Below, piece by piece: positions 17,646 to 25,773 of a DNA stretch of 33,895 nt. Position 1 is the stretch's first letter; each line of letters begins with the position of its first letter. Position numbers and translations under genes: made by a program. This stretch comes from JANPBY01 sp031430645 (GTDB taxonomy: Bacteria > Actinomycetota > Actinomycetes > DATJPE01), in assembly GCA_031430645.1 (NCBI GenBank), contig JANPBY010000129.1, positions 1 through 33,895 on the forward strand, given 5' to 3'. A model generated the notes under the pieces. That model did no database searches and was not told the origin of the DNA. It saw nothing but the letters and a program-made list of their open reading frames with translations.

Positions 17646-18469
17646 CCGTCCGCTCGCACCTCTACGTTCCCGGTGACCGGCCTGACGTCCTGGCCAAGGC
17701 GCTGGATCGAGGCGCCGACGCACTGATCGTCGATCTGGAGGACGCAGTACCGCTCGCACGTAAGGACGCTGCCCGTTCTGCGGTGCTCGGCTGGCTCGAC
17801 GAGCTGCCAGAGATCACGGCGGCCGAGATCTGGGTTCGGGTCAATCAGGGTGCGTCCGGGCACGAGGACATCCGTGCCTTGGCCAGGTCTCCTCGAGTGA
17901 CGGGGTTCTGCCTGGCCAAGACTGAGAGCGCTGAGGAAGTCGTCGCTGTCGCCGAGCTGCTGGACGCAGCTGGGTCCGCCGCCGGGCTGGCGCCGCTGCT
18001 CGAGTCGGCCGCAGCCGTGCTGCGAGCCCAAGACATTGCTGGTGCGCCGCGGGTGAGTCGTTTGCAGGTGGGGGAGGCGGACTTGCGTGCGGACACGGGG
18101 ATCCTTCCGGGACCTGACGAGCGCGAGCTTGCCTGGGTCCGGTCGTGGGTCGTGCTCGTCTCAGCGGCAGCCGGACTCGAACCCCCAGTGGGTCCGGTGT
18201 CCACTGACTTCCGAGACCTCGACGTCCTGCGCGAATCGACGGAAGCCTTGCGGCGCATGGGATATCGCGGGAGGGCCTGCATCCATCCAGCACAGGTTGC
18301 AGTCGTCAACGACGTCTTCACACCGAGTGTAGAGGAGCGTGCCGCTGCCCGTCGCGTCGTTGACGCCTACGAAGCCGCGCTGGCCCAAGGCGCCGGCGTT
18401 GTGCTGGGCGATGACGGTCGAATGATCGATGAAGCCGTGGTCCGCCAAGCCCGCCGGCTGCTCGCCTGA
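17642..18469 (+). CDS. CitE-like HpcH/HpaI-family CoA-ester lyase
   Basis: A 275-residue TIM-barrel lyase of the citrate lyase beta/malyl-CoA lyase family. Motifs are DLEDAVPLARKDAAR (31-45), WVRVNQG (R66), LAKTES, PLLESAAAV (Mg ligand E121), QVGEADLRAD (Mg ligand D147) and GYRGRACIHPAQV. The length matches stand-alone CitE-like enzymes that cleave malyl-, beta-methylmalyl- or citramalyl-CoA to a keto acid (glyoxylate or pyruvate) and an acyl-CoA. It is the last gene of the operon, which fits the terminal carbon-carbon cleavage of the pathway. Its stop is 21 nt from the stop of the convergent PrpD gene, with no evident terminator hairpin between. Confidence 0.93.
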   Translation: MTVRSHLYVPGDRPDVLAKALDRGADALIVDLEDAVPLARKDAARSAVLGWLDELPEITAAEIWVRVNQGASGHEDIRALARSPRVTGFCLAKTESAEEVVAVAELLDAAGSAAGLAPLLESAAAVLRAQDIAGAPRVSRLQVGEADLRADTGILPGPDERELAWVRSWVVLVSAAAGLEPPVGPVSTDFRDLDVLRESTEALRRMGYRGRACIHPAQVAVVNDVFTPSVEERAAARRVVDAYEAALAQGAGVVLGDDGRMIDEAVVRQARRLLA

Positions 18470-18490
18470 CCCTGCGCCAAAGAGTGTGGC

Positions 18491-19999
18491 TCAGGTGCGT
18501 TCGTGGGACACGGCGGCCCGCTGCTTAGGGAGCTCATTCACAGCGGCTCCCGTCACGCGGGTCAGCTCAAGAACAGTGCTGACGTCTCCGGAACCGTTGG
18601 CCAGTTCGGCCACTGCATCGGCGAGGGCCGACACCTGGTCTGCTGGAAGCGATCGGCCGGCGTTGATGCGGAACTTGAGCATCAGATCGTCACGGGTCAG
18701 CGGATGCTCCTCACCGCCGCGCGAGGAATCGACGCGGTGCTCGAGGACGGCGCCGGACTTCGTGCGGACACGGAGCACGGCAGCGAAACCCCTCGGGAAG
18801 ATCTCGGTCGCGCGATCGTCGGCGACCACTTCCACTCGCTCAGCCAGATTCAGCCGTCGTGGGTCGGTGGCGGTGGCTTCGGTGAAGTCGTCAAGGGACA
18901 ACCCGAGCCCGCCTCCCCCCATCAGGGCAGCCGCGACGGTGAATGGTCCGGAGAACTTCGCGTGATAGGCCGACCGGGGCCGTACCTTGTCGGCGCGCGG
19001 TTCGGCAATCGTCCGTAGTACGGGCGCAGCAACGCCCAGAGTGACGGCATCCACGTCATCGGGGTCCAGGCCCTGAGCCCTGAGCGCTAGGGCGCAGTCG
19101 ATCCCGGGGTGCGTGAAGTGGTTCGAGGGGTAGGGCTTGTAGACGGTGCGCAGCAATTCCCAGCGCGTCCCCAGGTCGTCAAGCAGCGCCTCGGAGTCGT
19201 ATCTGCCGTCGAGGTAGGCCTGGAAGAAGCCAAACCGACCTTCGAGGACGGTGGGGGGGCCAGTCACGCCCTCGGCGGCCATCGCGGCAGCGACCAGGCC
19301 GCTATGCGCAGCCCAACCGCAGTGAACCCGCTTGACCGAGCCGCCGGTGCGGTTGGCCTCGATGACGCCCGCCCCCATGGAGGCGGCAATCCCCATGGCG
19401 TGGGCGACGCCCTCGGCGTCCAACCCTCGCAGCATCGCCCCGGTGGCGGCCGCGCCGATGGTGCCGCAGATCGAGGTGGCGTGGAAGCCTTTGTCGAAGA
19501 AGATGGAGTTGCGGATGGCTGGGGCGTAGGACGCCATGCCCAACCGGTTGGTGATCTCCACCCCGGCAGCAATGGCTGCCGCAAGCTCGGTCGCGCTGGA
19601 ACCGGCTGCTTCGGCTGCGGCCAGAGCGGCTGGTACGACTCCTGCGGAAGGGTGCAGCACCGAGGGGAGGTGGGTGTCGTCAAAGTCCAAGGCGTGGGCG
19701 AGCGTGCCGTTCACCAGGGCGGCACTTGGCGCGGGTAGCCGGTCGCCTGCACCGACAACACCAGCCTCGGGCGTACCGCCCCAAGCCGCGGCTACTCGAA
19801 GAACGGCACGGTCCGGGTCAGTGTCGGAGGTGCTCTCGGCCCGACCCGCGACGCAGTTGCCGAGCACGTCGAGCAGCCGGCCACCGACGTCGGATCTGAC
19901 AGGGTCAGGCAGCCCGAAGTCACGACAAGCGACCGCGAAGGATGCGAGTTGTTGCACGGCCGTCGCTGGTGCCCCCGAGCCGTTGCTGATCCCCGTCAT
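18491..19999 (-). CDS. MmgE/PrpD family protein 2
   Basis: A 502-residue MmgE/PrpD protein, clearly related to but distinct from the copy at 11.3-12.7 kb. HALDFDDTH (ALDFDDTH at residues 103-110) and YKPYPSNHFTHPGID are the family signatures; RPRSAYHAKFSGPFTVAAALM lies in the lid domain. The ATG at 19999 (MTGISNGSG) lies 5 nt after the cyclase stop. The frame remains open upstream through the cyclase gene but that part is a shadow. It is the last gene of the caiB2-cyclase-prpD2 operon. Substrates of the family are small di- or tricarboxylates; the reaction here is unknown. Confidence 0.92.
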   Translation of the reverse strand: MTGISNGSGAPATAVQQLASFAVACRDFGLPDPVRSDVGGRLLDVLGNCVAGRAESTSDTDPDRAVLRVAAAWGGTPEAGVVGAGDRLPAPSAALVNGTLAHALDFDDTHLPSVLHPSAGVVPAALAAAEAAGSSATELAAAIAAGVEITNRLGMASYAPAIRNSIFFDKGFHATSICGTIGAAATGAMLRGLDAEGVAHAMGIAASMGAGVIEANRTGGSVKRVHCGWAAHSGLVAAAMAAEGVTGPPTVLEGRFGFFQAYLDGRYDSEALLDDLGTRWELLRTVYKPYPSNHFTHPGIDCALALRAQGLDPDDVDAVTLGVAAPVLRTIAEPRADKVRPRSAYHAKFSGPFTVAAALMGGGGLGLSLDDFTEATATDPRRLNLAERVEVVADDRATEIFPRGFAAVLRVRTKSGAVLEHRVDSSRGGEEHPLTRDDLMLKFRINAGRSLPADQVSALADAVAELANGSGDVSTVLELTRVTGAAVNELPKQRAAVSHERT

Positions 20000-20004
20000 C
20001 GTCG

Positions 20005-20895
20005 TCAGCCGTTCAGCAGGGCCAGGGGTCGAACAGGCGACCCGGTGGCGCCCACGAGCCGCAGGGGCGCGAGGACGAACAAGAACGCTCCTGCTTTGGC
20101 GTCCAGCAGTTCCGACAAGCGCATGGTCTCGATCAGGTTGATGCCGGATTCGACGAGCAGGATTCGATGGACGGGCAGCGTTGAGTGACCCGCAGCGGGC
20201 GCGATGGCTTCGTAGGCAATCGTCTCGGCGCCGGTCAGCCGGATCCGTCGATCGGCCAACCAACGGGCGGCTGCCTCGCCCGGGCCGGGGACCCCGCTGC
20301 GCTGCCCGATGAAAGCCGCGTGGTCATTCCACAGCCTCGACCAGCCGGTGCCGATCAACACTGCGTCGCCTGCACCGACCTCGACCTCGATGAGGTCCTG
20401 CGCCGCCTCAAGGTCCGCAACGGTGATCTCGTAACCGCCCGGGAGAACGTCGACGCCATGCACCCGAGCGATGTCGAGCAACACCCCGCGTCCTACGAAG
20501 GGCGTGAACGTGTCGATACCAAGTGCGGCGAAACCTTCATTGGACTGCACGGCCGAGGCCTCGAGGCCGCCGTACAGCAACCCGTTGTGGGACACATGAG
20601 CAAGGGCATCAATGTGGGTTCCCACGTGACCGCCCGTGACGATGATCTCGTTGGCCGCCGAACCGCCGTCGACTCGCACCATGTCGCCGTGGCGTCGGAC
20701 CAAGGACATCTGGAACGGTGGGTGGTTGGCCGATTGCGGCATCCCCCGGCGCATCGGCTGGGCCAGGTCGACGACGCGCGCTCCGGCCAGAGCTGCTGCA
20801 ATGTCGGCGGTGCTCGTTGCGACCCGTGGACCGCTCACGATCGGCTGGTTGACGTTGCCGACTTCGGTCCCCGTGCTGGTCCCCGTGTGAGTCAC
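20005..20895 (-). CDS. Cyclase-family (kynurenine formamidase-like) metal hydrolase
   Basis: A 296-residue protein of the cyclase/KynB family. The metal-binding signature HVGTHIDALAH gives H90, H94, D96 and H100. The entry segment VVDLAQPMRRGMPQSANHPP and the terminal LPVHRILLVESGINLIETMRLSELL are typical. Members hydrolyse formamides, cyclic imides, isatin or lactones with Mn or Zn. It starts at a GTG overlapping the CoA-transferase stop (GTGA) and is followed 5 nt later by PrpD 2. With the dihydropyrimidinase-like enzyme at 23.2 kb, it suggests a cyclic amide, imide or lactone in the pathway. The substrate is unknown. Confidence 0.92.
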   Translation of the reverse strand: MTHTGTSTGTEVGNVNQPIVSGPRVATSTADIAAALAGARVVDLAQPMRRGMPQSANHPPFQMSLVRRHGDMVRVDGGSAANEIIVTGGHVGTHIDALAHVSHNGLLYGGLEASAVQSNEGFAALGIDTFTPFVGRGVLLDIARVHGVDVLPGGYEITVADLEAAQDLIEVEVGAGDAVLIGTGWSRLWNDHAAFIGQRSGVPGPGEAAARWLADRRIRLTGAETIAYEAIAPAAGHSTLPVHRILLVESGINLIETMRLSELLDAKAGAFLFVLAPLRLVGATGSPVRPLALLNG

Positions 20896-22103
20896 CGCTG
20901 CGCACCCCCGGTTGCGATGACGCCCTGAGTCTCGAGCTCGGTGAGCTCCGCGGGCGTGATTCCGAGCCGCTGCTGCAGCACGGTCGATGTGTCAGCTCCA
21001 TGAGGACGTCCGGTCCACCGGATGGAACCCGGTGTCTCGGACATCCGAAAGAGCACGTTCTGCATGCGTACGTCTCCGAGCACGGGGTCTTGAACGGTCG
21101 TTACCGTGTCGAGGGCTTGGTACTGCGGATCGGTGAAGACATCGGACACGTCGTAGATGGGCGCGATCGCGGCGTCGGCCTCCTCGAAGGACTTCAGCAC
21201 CTCGTGCAGGTCCCGCTCAGCGATCCACGCGCTGACGTACTCGTCGAGCAGGTCGGCATGCTCGGCCCTGCTCGAGCCGGCAGCGAACCACGGTTCCGAG
21301 CACACCTCGGGGTGGCCCACCAGCGCCATGACCCGCTCGGCGACCGACTGGGCCGAGGTCGAGACCGCCACCCAGCGTTCGTCGCGGGTGAGGTAGGTGT
21401 TGCGCGGAGCGTTGTTGACTGATCGATTGCCGGTGCGCTGCTGCACGATCCCGAGTTGGTCGTAGACCGTTGGTTGCGGGCCGAGGATCGTCAGGATGGG
21501 CTCGATGATGGCGATATCGAGGACCTGGCCCGGACCGCTGTGTGCGTCGCGGTGGTAGAGCGCGGTCAGGACAGCAGTCGCGACGGTCTGGGCGGCGATG
21601 CCGTCGGCCAGACCGAAGGGAGGCAGGGTGGGCGGACCGTTGGGCTCACCGGTGATGGCCGCGAACCCGGACATCGACTCGGCCAAGGTGCCGAAGCCGG
21701 GTCGTGAAGCGTAGGGGCCCTTCTGGCCGAAGCCGGTGACGCGGGCCAGGATCAGGCGTGGGTTCACGGCGTGCAACTGCTCGGGGCCGAGGCCCCAGCG
21801 CTCGAGGGTGCCCGGGCGAAAGTTCTCGATGAGGACGTCGGCATCCTCGACCAGCCGCAGCAGCAGGTCGGCGCCGGTGCGCTCGGAAAGGTCGAGGGCA
21901 AGGGTCTGCTTATTGCGGCCGAGCAGGGCCCACCAGAGGCCCACGCCGTCCTTGCTCGGGCCGTGGGTCCGCGCCGGGTCGCCCTTGGTGGGGTGCTCGA
22001 TCTTGAGGATCTCAGCGCCGAAGTCGCCGAGCATCGTGGCTGCAAGCGGGCCAGCGAACAACGTGGCAGCGTCGATCACCGTCACGCCCTCAAGCGGCTG
22101 CAC
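20892..22103 (-). CDS. CaiB/BaiF family (class III) CoA-transferase 2
   Basis: A 403-residue class III CoA-transferase. LGDFGAEILKIEHPTKGDPAR, GRNKQTLALDLSERTG, DVLIENFRPGTLERWGL and RVTGFGQKGPYASRPGF are diagnostic, with catalytic Asp D167 in FGLADGIAA. It starts at GTG 22103 with a G-rich ribosome site (GGGAGG) about 8 nt upstream. First gene of the minus-strand operon and divergent from iclR, with IclR-type boxes in the shared 176-nt promoter region. It is only moderately similar to the copy at 10.1 kb (different Asp context), so the two probably handle different acids. Confidence 0.93.
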   Translation of the reverse strand: MQPLEGVTVIDAATLFAGPLAATMLGDFGAEILKIEHPTKGDPARTHGPSKDGVGLWWALLGRNKQTLALDLSERTGADLLLRLVEDADVLIENFRPGTLERWGLGPEQLHAVNPRLILARVTGFGQKGPYASRPGFGTLAESMSGFAAITGEPNGPPTLPPFGLADGIAAQTVATAVLTALYHRDAHSGPGQVLDIAIIEPILTILGPQPTVYDQLGIVQQRTGNRSVNNAPRNTYLTRDERWVAVSTSAQSVAERVMALVGHPEVCSEPWFAAGSSRAEHADLLDEYVSAWIAERDLHEVLKSFEEADAAIAPIYDVSDVFTDPQYQALDTVTTVQDPVLGDVRMQNVLFRMSETPGSIRWTGRPHGADTSTVLQQRLGITPAELTELETQGVIATGGAQR

Positions 22104-22124
22104 CTTCCCGCCTCCCGTTTCGCT

Positions 22125-22149
22125 GTTCCAGTGGATGGAATGACATTCC
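22125..22149. promoter_or_regulatory. IclR-type operator near caiB2
   Basis: GGAATGACATTCC at 22137-22149 is a perfect 5-3-5 palindrome; with flanks, TGGAA-N5-TTCC has the geometry of the E. coli IclR consensus TGGAAATNATTTCCA. GTTCC at 22125, then 6 nt, then TGGAAT repeats the arrangement found before the cupin gene (GTTCC, 6 nt, TGGAAT). It lies about 20-45 nt upstream of the caiB2 start, a position suited to repression. Confidence 0.6.
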
Positions 22150-22193
22150 GCAAACTAGCACGGAGCCGTCCGGCGATCCAGAGTCCACAATAG

Positions 22194-22219
22194 TGGAACG
22201 CTGTCACACTTTGTGGAAC
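22194..22219 (+). promoter_or_regulatory. Second box pair in the caiB2-iclR divergent region
   Basis: TGGAAC occurs at 22194-22199 and 22214-22219, a 20-nt repeat distance. The stretch 22195-22213 matches 17 of 19 positions of 6771-6789 before the VOC gene. It lies about 60-85 nt upstream of the iclR start, consistent with autoregulation or divergent control. Confidence 0.5.
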
Positions 22220-22279
22220 AGTACCCCTTGAGCAGCACTCTGTGAAGCACCCGTCGAGCGTCGAGAAGGGAGGTGCGCG

Positions 22280-23140
22280 GTGTCAAAGCCATCCCTCGCG
22301 ACCACGCCGGGACCGACTGCCCCTCCTGGGACCACGCCAGTGACGAGCCAGACCATTGCGACCGTCGAGCGCGCCGCGGACGTCCTCGTCCTGTTCGCCC
22401 GCAGTCAAGAGGCCAGCTTGGGGGTCACCGAGATCGCGCAGGCTCTCAGTTTGTCCAAGGCGGCGGTCCATCGAATCCTGGCGTCGCTGCGCACCCGGAT
22501 GCTCGTCGAGGTCGACGAGGACTCCCGCCGGTATCGGCTCGGACCCACCGCGTTCGCTCTCGGAGTGGCCTACCAGTCGCGGATCGACGTACGGCAGAGC
22601 GCTGCAGGCGAGCTTGCCGCGCTGTCCCACGAGACTCAGGAAACGGCGACGTTGTCGGTCCTGTCCGGGGATTCGCGGATGTATGTCGATCAGGTGACTC
22701 CGCATCGCGAGATCGTGATGTCGGTGCCGCTCGGGCTGATGTTTCCGTTGCACGCTGGCGCTTCGAGCAAGGCCATGCTCGCCTTCTTGCCCGAAAACGA
22801 GCTCGAACAGGCGCTCGCAGCCCCCCTTCTCGCATTGACCGGCTCCACCTTCACTGACGTAGGTGATCTGCGTGCCGAGTTGGCCCGGGTGCGCGAGCAG
22901 GGCTACGCGACGAGCCAAGGTGAGCGTCAGGCCGGAGCCGCGTCGGTCGCAGCGCCGGTCTTCGATCATGAGGGCCGCCCGATTGCGGCGATCAGCATCT
23001 GCGGTCCAGCCGAACGATTCGGTCAGCATCTGCAGGAGGCGGTGACGATCCTGCCGGCTGCGACCGCTCGAGTCTCGTCGCGGCTGGGACACTCGAGCAC
23101 CACCAAGACCCTCACCCAAGACCTCGTCGGAAGGAGGTGA
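22280..23140 (+). CDS. IclR-family transcriptional regulator
   Basis: A 286-residue IclR regulator. The N-terminal winged helix-turn-helix (about residues 30-95) includes VTEIAQALSLSKAAVHRILASLRTR and RYRLGPTAFALG. The C-terminal effector domain contains LSVLSGDSRMYVDQV, PLGLMFPLHAGASSKAMLAFL, GERQAGAASVAAPVFDHEG and AAISICGPAERF, all typical. GTG 22280 is supported by AAGGGAGG six nt upstream. It lies at the centre of the catabolic cluster, divergent from caiB2 and upstream of the dihydropyrimidinase-like gene. GGAA-N5-TTCC boxes before several operons make it the best candidate for pathway-wide control. The effector is unknown. Confidence 0.95.
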   Translation: MSKPSLATTPGPTAPPGTTPVTSQTIATVERAADVLVLFARSQEASLGVTEIAQALSLSKAAVHRILASLRTRMLVEVDEDSRRYRLGPTAFALGVAYQSRIDVRQSAAGELAALSHETQETATLSVLSGDSRMYVDQVTPHREIVMSVPLGLMFPLHAGASSKAMLAFLPENELEQALAAPLLALTGSTFTDVGDLRAELARVREQGYATSQGERQAGAASVAAPVFDHEGRPIAAISICGPAERFGQHLQEAVTILPAATARVSSRLGHSSTTKTLTQDLVGRR

Positions 23141-23161
23141 GCCGGACCCGGTCCGGCTCAC
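23131..23161 (+). promoter_or_regulatory. Shine-Dalgarno followed by a perfect 12-bp hairpin
   Basis: AAGGAGG (23131-23137) is followed at once by GTGAGCCGGACC (23137-23148), one nt, and its exact reverse complement GGTCCGGCTCAC (23150-23161). The ATG of the next gene is at 23170. If the stem folds, the Shine-Dalgarno comes about 8 nt from the ATG; unfolded, it is over 30 nt away. There is no T-run, so an ordinary terminator is less likely. Confidence 0.55.
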
Positions 23162-23169
23162 ACACATCC

Positions 23170-24609
23170 ATGGCTCGCTACGACCTCATCGTCAAGAACG
23201 GCACTGTCGTCCTCCCGGGAACAGGTGAGATGCGCGCCGACCTCGGGGTTCGTGACGGACGGGTGGCAGCACTCGCGGAAGACCTGTCAGTCGCTGACGC
23301 TGATGAGGTCCTGGACGCCGCGGGCTGCGTCGTCCTTCCTGGTGCGGTCGACGCGCACTTCCACCTCGGTATCTATCGGGAGCTCGGCCTCGACGCCGCC
23401 GAGGAGACTCGATCCTCGTTGGTCGGTGGCGCGACGACCGTGATCTCGTACTTCCGCACCGGGGCGCACTACCTCAACCGCACTGGTCCGTACGGCGAGA
23501 TCTTTCCCGAGGTTCTCGACGCGGTGCGCGGCAAGGCCTGGACCGACTACGCGTTCCACCTCGCGCCCATGACGGTGTCGCAGATCGATGAGATCCCCGC
23601 GTTGGTCAAAGAGCACGGGGTTACGTCGTTCAAGTACTACATGTTCTACAAGGGCTTTGACCTCGCCTCGAACAGTCGCGACGCCCGCGCATTCACCATG
23701 GGCGACGAGTACGACCTCGGGCATCTTTTCCTCATCATGGAGAAGATCAATGAGGTTCAGCGGGAGTACCCCCACCTGCGGTTATCGCTCTCGCTGCACT
23801 GCGAGCAGTCCGAGCTGATGCGGGTGTTCATCGACCGGGTGAAGGCCAACGGCAACCCGCAGACGTTGCGCGCCTATCACGAAGGTCGTCCGCCGCTGAC
23901 CGAGCGCGTGGCCATCGGGGAGGCCACGACGATCGCCTCGCATACCGGAACGAACATCAACCTGCTCCACCTGTCGTCGGCTGATGCAGTGGCCGCGGCC
24001 GTCCAGGCCCGTGAGGCGTACCCGTGGATCGACATGCGGTTCGAGACGACGCTGCACCATCTCTGCCTCGACCACGACACCCTCGATGCGCGCGGAGGAC
24101 TGGGCGGCAAGGTCAACCCGCCGATCCGCACGCCTGCGGACAACGAAGAACTGTGGCGAAGGCTCGCGGCCGGAGACATCTCCTGGGTGGCGAGTGACCA
24201 CGCCTGCTGCATGGAGGAGCTGAAGGGTGACCAGCTCTGGCCAGCGACGCCAGGCTTCGGCGGAACTGCCTTGCTGTACCCGGTGTTGCTCTCCGAGGGT
24301 TACCACAAGCGTGGCTTGTCGTTGCAGCGAATCGTCGAGGCGGTGTCAACGAACCCGGCACGCGCCTACAACCTGCCCAGCAAGGGGTCGCTGGTCGTAG
24401 GTTCCGACGCGGACTTCACCGTCGTCGACCTCGACAAGACCCAAACAGTGACCACTGAGCTGTGCCAATCCGGTCAGGACCACTGCCCCTTCGAGGGCGT
24501 CGACCTCACCGGCTGGCCCATCCACACAGTCGTCGGCGGCCAGGTCGCCTACCGAAACGGCCAGGTAGTAGGCACCCCGACCGGCCAAGACATCACCCGC
24601 ACCACCTGA
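23170..24609 (+). CDS. Dihydropyrimidinase/hydantoinase-like amidohydrolase
   Basis: A 479-residue amidohydrolase with the full binuclear metal set of D-hydantoinases: D61-A-H63-F-H65, carboxylated Lys K155 in TSFKYYMFYK, H210 in LSLHCEQSE, H267 in INLLHLSS and D343 in SDHACC. This enzyme class opens cyclic ureides, imides or amides. ATG 23170 (MARYDLIVKNGTVVLPG) matches the family N-terminus; GTG 23137 in frame would add 11 residues but has no usable ribosome site. It is co-oriented with iclR and its likely leader contains a hairpin. The left palindromic repeat begins 2 nt after its stop. The ring substrate cannot be deduced. Confidence 0.93.
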   Translation: MARYDLIVKNGTVVLPGTGEMRADLGVRDGRVAALAEDLSVADADEVLDAAGCVVLPGAVDAHFHLGIYRELGLDAAEETRSSLVGGATTVISYFRTGAHYLNRTGPYGEIFPEVLDAVRGKAWTDYAFHLAPMTVSQIDEIPALVKEHGVTSFKYYMFYKGFDLASNSRDARAFTMGDEYDLGHLFLIMEKINEVQREYPHLRLSLSLHCEQSELMRVFIDRVKANGNPQTLRAYHEGRPPLTERVAIGEATTIASHTGTNINLLHLSSADAVAAAVQAREAYPWIDMRFETTLHHLCLDHDTLDARGGLGGKVNPPIRTPADNEELWRRLAAGDISWVASDHACCMEELKGDQLWPATPGFGGTALLYPVLLSEGYHKRGLSLQRIVEAVSTNPARAYNLPSKGSLVVGSDADFTVVDLDKTQTVTTELCQSGQDHCPFEGVDLTGWPIHTVVGGQVAYRNGQVVGTPTGQDITRTT

Positions 24610-24611
24610 CC

Positions 24612-24688
24612 CCCCCAACTTCACGCGCGACACGCCGTCCTGACGCGCGATCTACCGATCGGGAGGTCCGCCTTTTCGCGCGTGAAGT
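24612..24688. repeat. Left copy of the nuclease-flanking palindromic repeat
   Basis: Outer arms ACTTCACGCGCGA (24618-24630) and TCGCGCGTGAAGT (24676-24688) form a perfect 13-bp stem. A third, direct copy of the TSACGCGCGA motif lies at 24641-24650. Positions 24612-24650 match the reverse complement of 25811-25849 at 37 of 39 positions; the CTTTTCGCGCGT part also matches, whereas about 20 nt at 24651-24671 differ. The repeat starts 2 nt after the hydrolase stop codon. Confidence 0.85.
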
Positions 24689-24794
24689 GGCGGTACGGCC
24701 TGGAGCGGAGGGCGAGCGCACCCTGTGGAAGGCCGGATCAGAGGCTGCGCCTGTGGATGACGCGCACGACAGGTAGGCCATCCGTACGACCCTG

Positions 24795-25748
24795 ATGCAC
24801 ATGGATCCGATCTTGCGCGCCTTGGCCGACCGACAGGGAGGCGTCTTCACCCATCAGCAGGCGGAGCAGGCCGGCTATCCGCACGAGGAGATACGCCGGC
24901 AGATCGCCGTAGGTCGCTGGGTGCGTACTCGCCACGGGGTGATTGCTGAGCCGGCGGCCATCGAGGCTGCGCGGGCAGGCGGGCGTCGAGCGCTGGCCCT
25001 GCTCCAGCTGCGATCGGTCCTCGTCCGGGTCGGTCCGAGCGTCGTTGCGAGTCATGAGTCGTGCGGGCTCGTCCAAGGGCTTCCAGTCGCGCGGATCCCG
25101 AGGGTCGCGACGCTCACGTCCCCCACGTCACGCGCCCGGGTGGCCAAGGGGTATTCCGTCGCTCGGGCGGCGCTGCCCAAGGAGGATCTCGTCGAGGTCG
25201 ACGGGTTCCGTACGACCTCTGTCGCGCGTTGCGTCCTTGACCTGGCCCGCGGCCGGCGCCTCCTCGACGGACTGATAGCTGCGGACGCGGCGTTGAGAAC
25301 GACCGCGTGCACGCGCGAGGAGCTGACCGATGTGCTGGCCAGGCAGGCTCACTGGCCGGGGCAGGCCCAGGCAGCCCGCGTGATCAACCTCGCCGATGGG
25401 AGGGCGGGGTCGCCAGGGGAGACCGAACTCAGGCTGTTCGTCCTTGAGGAGGATCTGCCGACTCCGGAGCTTGGGATGCACGTCGTCGGAGCGAGCGGAA
25501 CCGACTACGTGACTGACCTTGGGTGGGAGGGACTGCGCACGATCGGCGAGTTCGATGGCCGCGGGAAGTACGTCGCTAACGTATCGATGGGCCCGGATCA
25601 CCCTTTGTGGCAAGAGAAAGTACGCGAAGACGACATGCGGGCAGCTGGCTGGCAGGTCGTGCGGGTCGTCCATGAGGACTTCGACCATCGATCCGCACTC
25701 AAGAGTCGATTTCTGACCGCTTTTGATCGCAGCCTTCGTGCCGCCTAG
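24795..25748 (+). CDS. AbiEi/DUF559-type protein: winged helix plus Vsr-like nuclease domain
   Basis: A 317-residue protein. The N-terminal AbiEi-like winged helix covers about residues 1-52 (ILRALADRQGGVFTHQQAEQ, GRWVRTRHGVIA). A middle AbiEi-type segment includes FRTTSVARCVLDLARG (138-153). The C-terminal Vsr/DUF559 PD-(D/E)XK fold carries SPGETELR (E209), D241, E252-x-D254 in GEFDGRGKY, and EKVREDDMRAAGWQVVRV (274-291). Catalytic residues look intact. No AbiEii toxin gene is adjacent, so it is a solo copy. ATG 24795 or 24801 may be used; neither has a strong ribosome site. The gene is bracketed by inverted palindromic repeats and separates two pathway genes, so it looks inserted. The biological role is unknown. 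Confidence 0.85.
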   Translation: MHMDPILRALADRQGGVFTHQQAEQAGYPHEEIRRQIAVGRWVRTRHGVIAEPAAIEAARAGGRRALALLQLRSVLVRVGPSVVASHESCGLVQGLPVARIPRVATLTSPTSRARVAKGYSVARAALPKEDLVEVDGFRTTSVARCVLDLARGRRLLDGLIAADAALRTTACTREELTDVLARQAHWPGQAQAARVINLADGRAGSPGETELRLFVLEEDLPTPELGMHVVGASGTDYVTDLGWEGLRTIGEFDGRGKYVANVSMGPDHPLWQEKVREDDMRAAGWQVVRVVHEDFDHRSALKSRFLTAFDRSLRAA

Positions 25749-25773
25749 CCCCCCCACGCCCGAATCCGCCCCC

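Noticed and set aside
18470..18490. Bidirectional terminator between the CitE-like and PrpD 2 genes
   Set aside because: The 21-nt gap has no stem or T-run.
20000..20263. N-terminal extension of PrpD 2 over the cyclase gene
   Set aside because: It runs in another frame of the cyclase gene; ATG 19999 lies 5 nt after the cyclase stop.
24795..25748. Type IV AbiE toxin-antitoxin pair
   Set aside because: No nucleotidyltransferase (AbiEii) gene lies on either side, and the C-terminal nuclease domain differs from a plain antitoxin.
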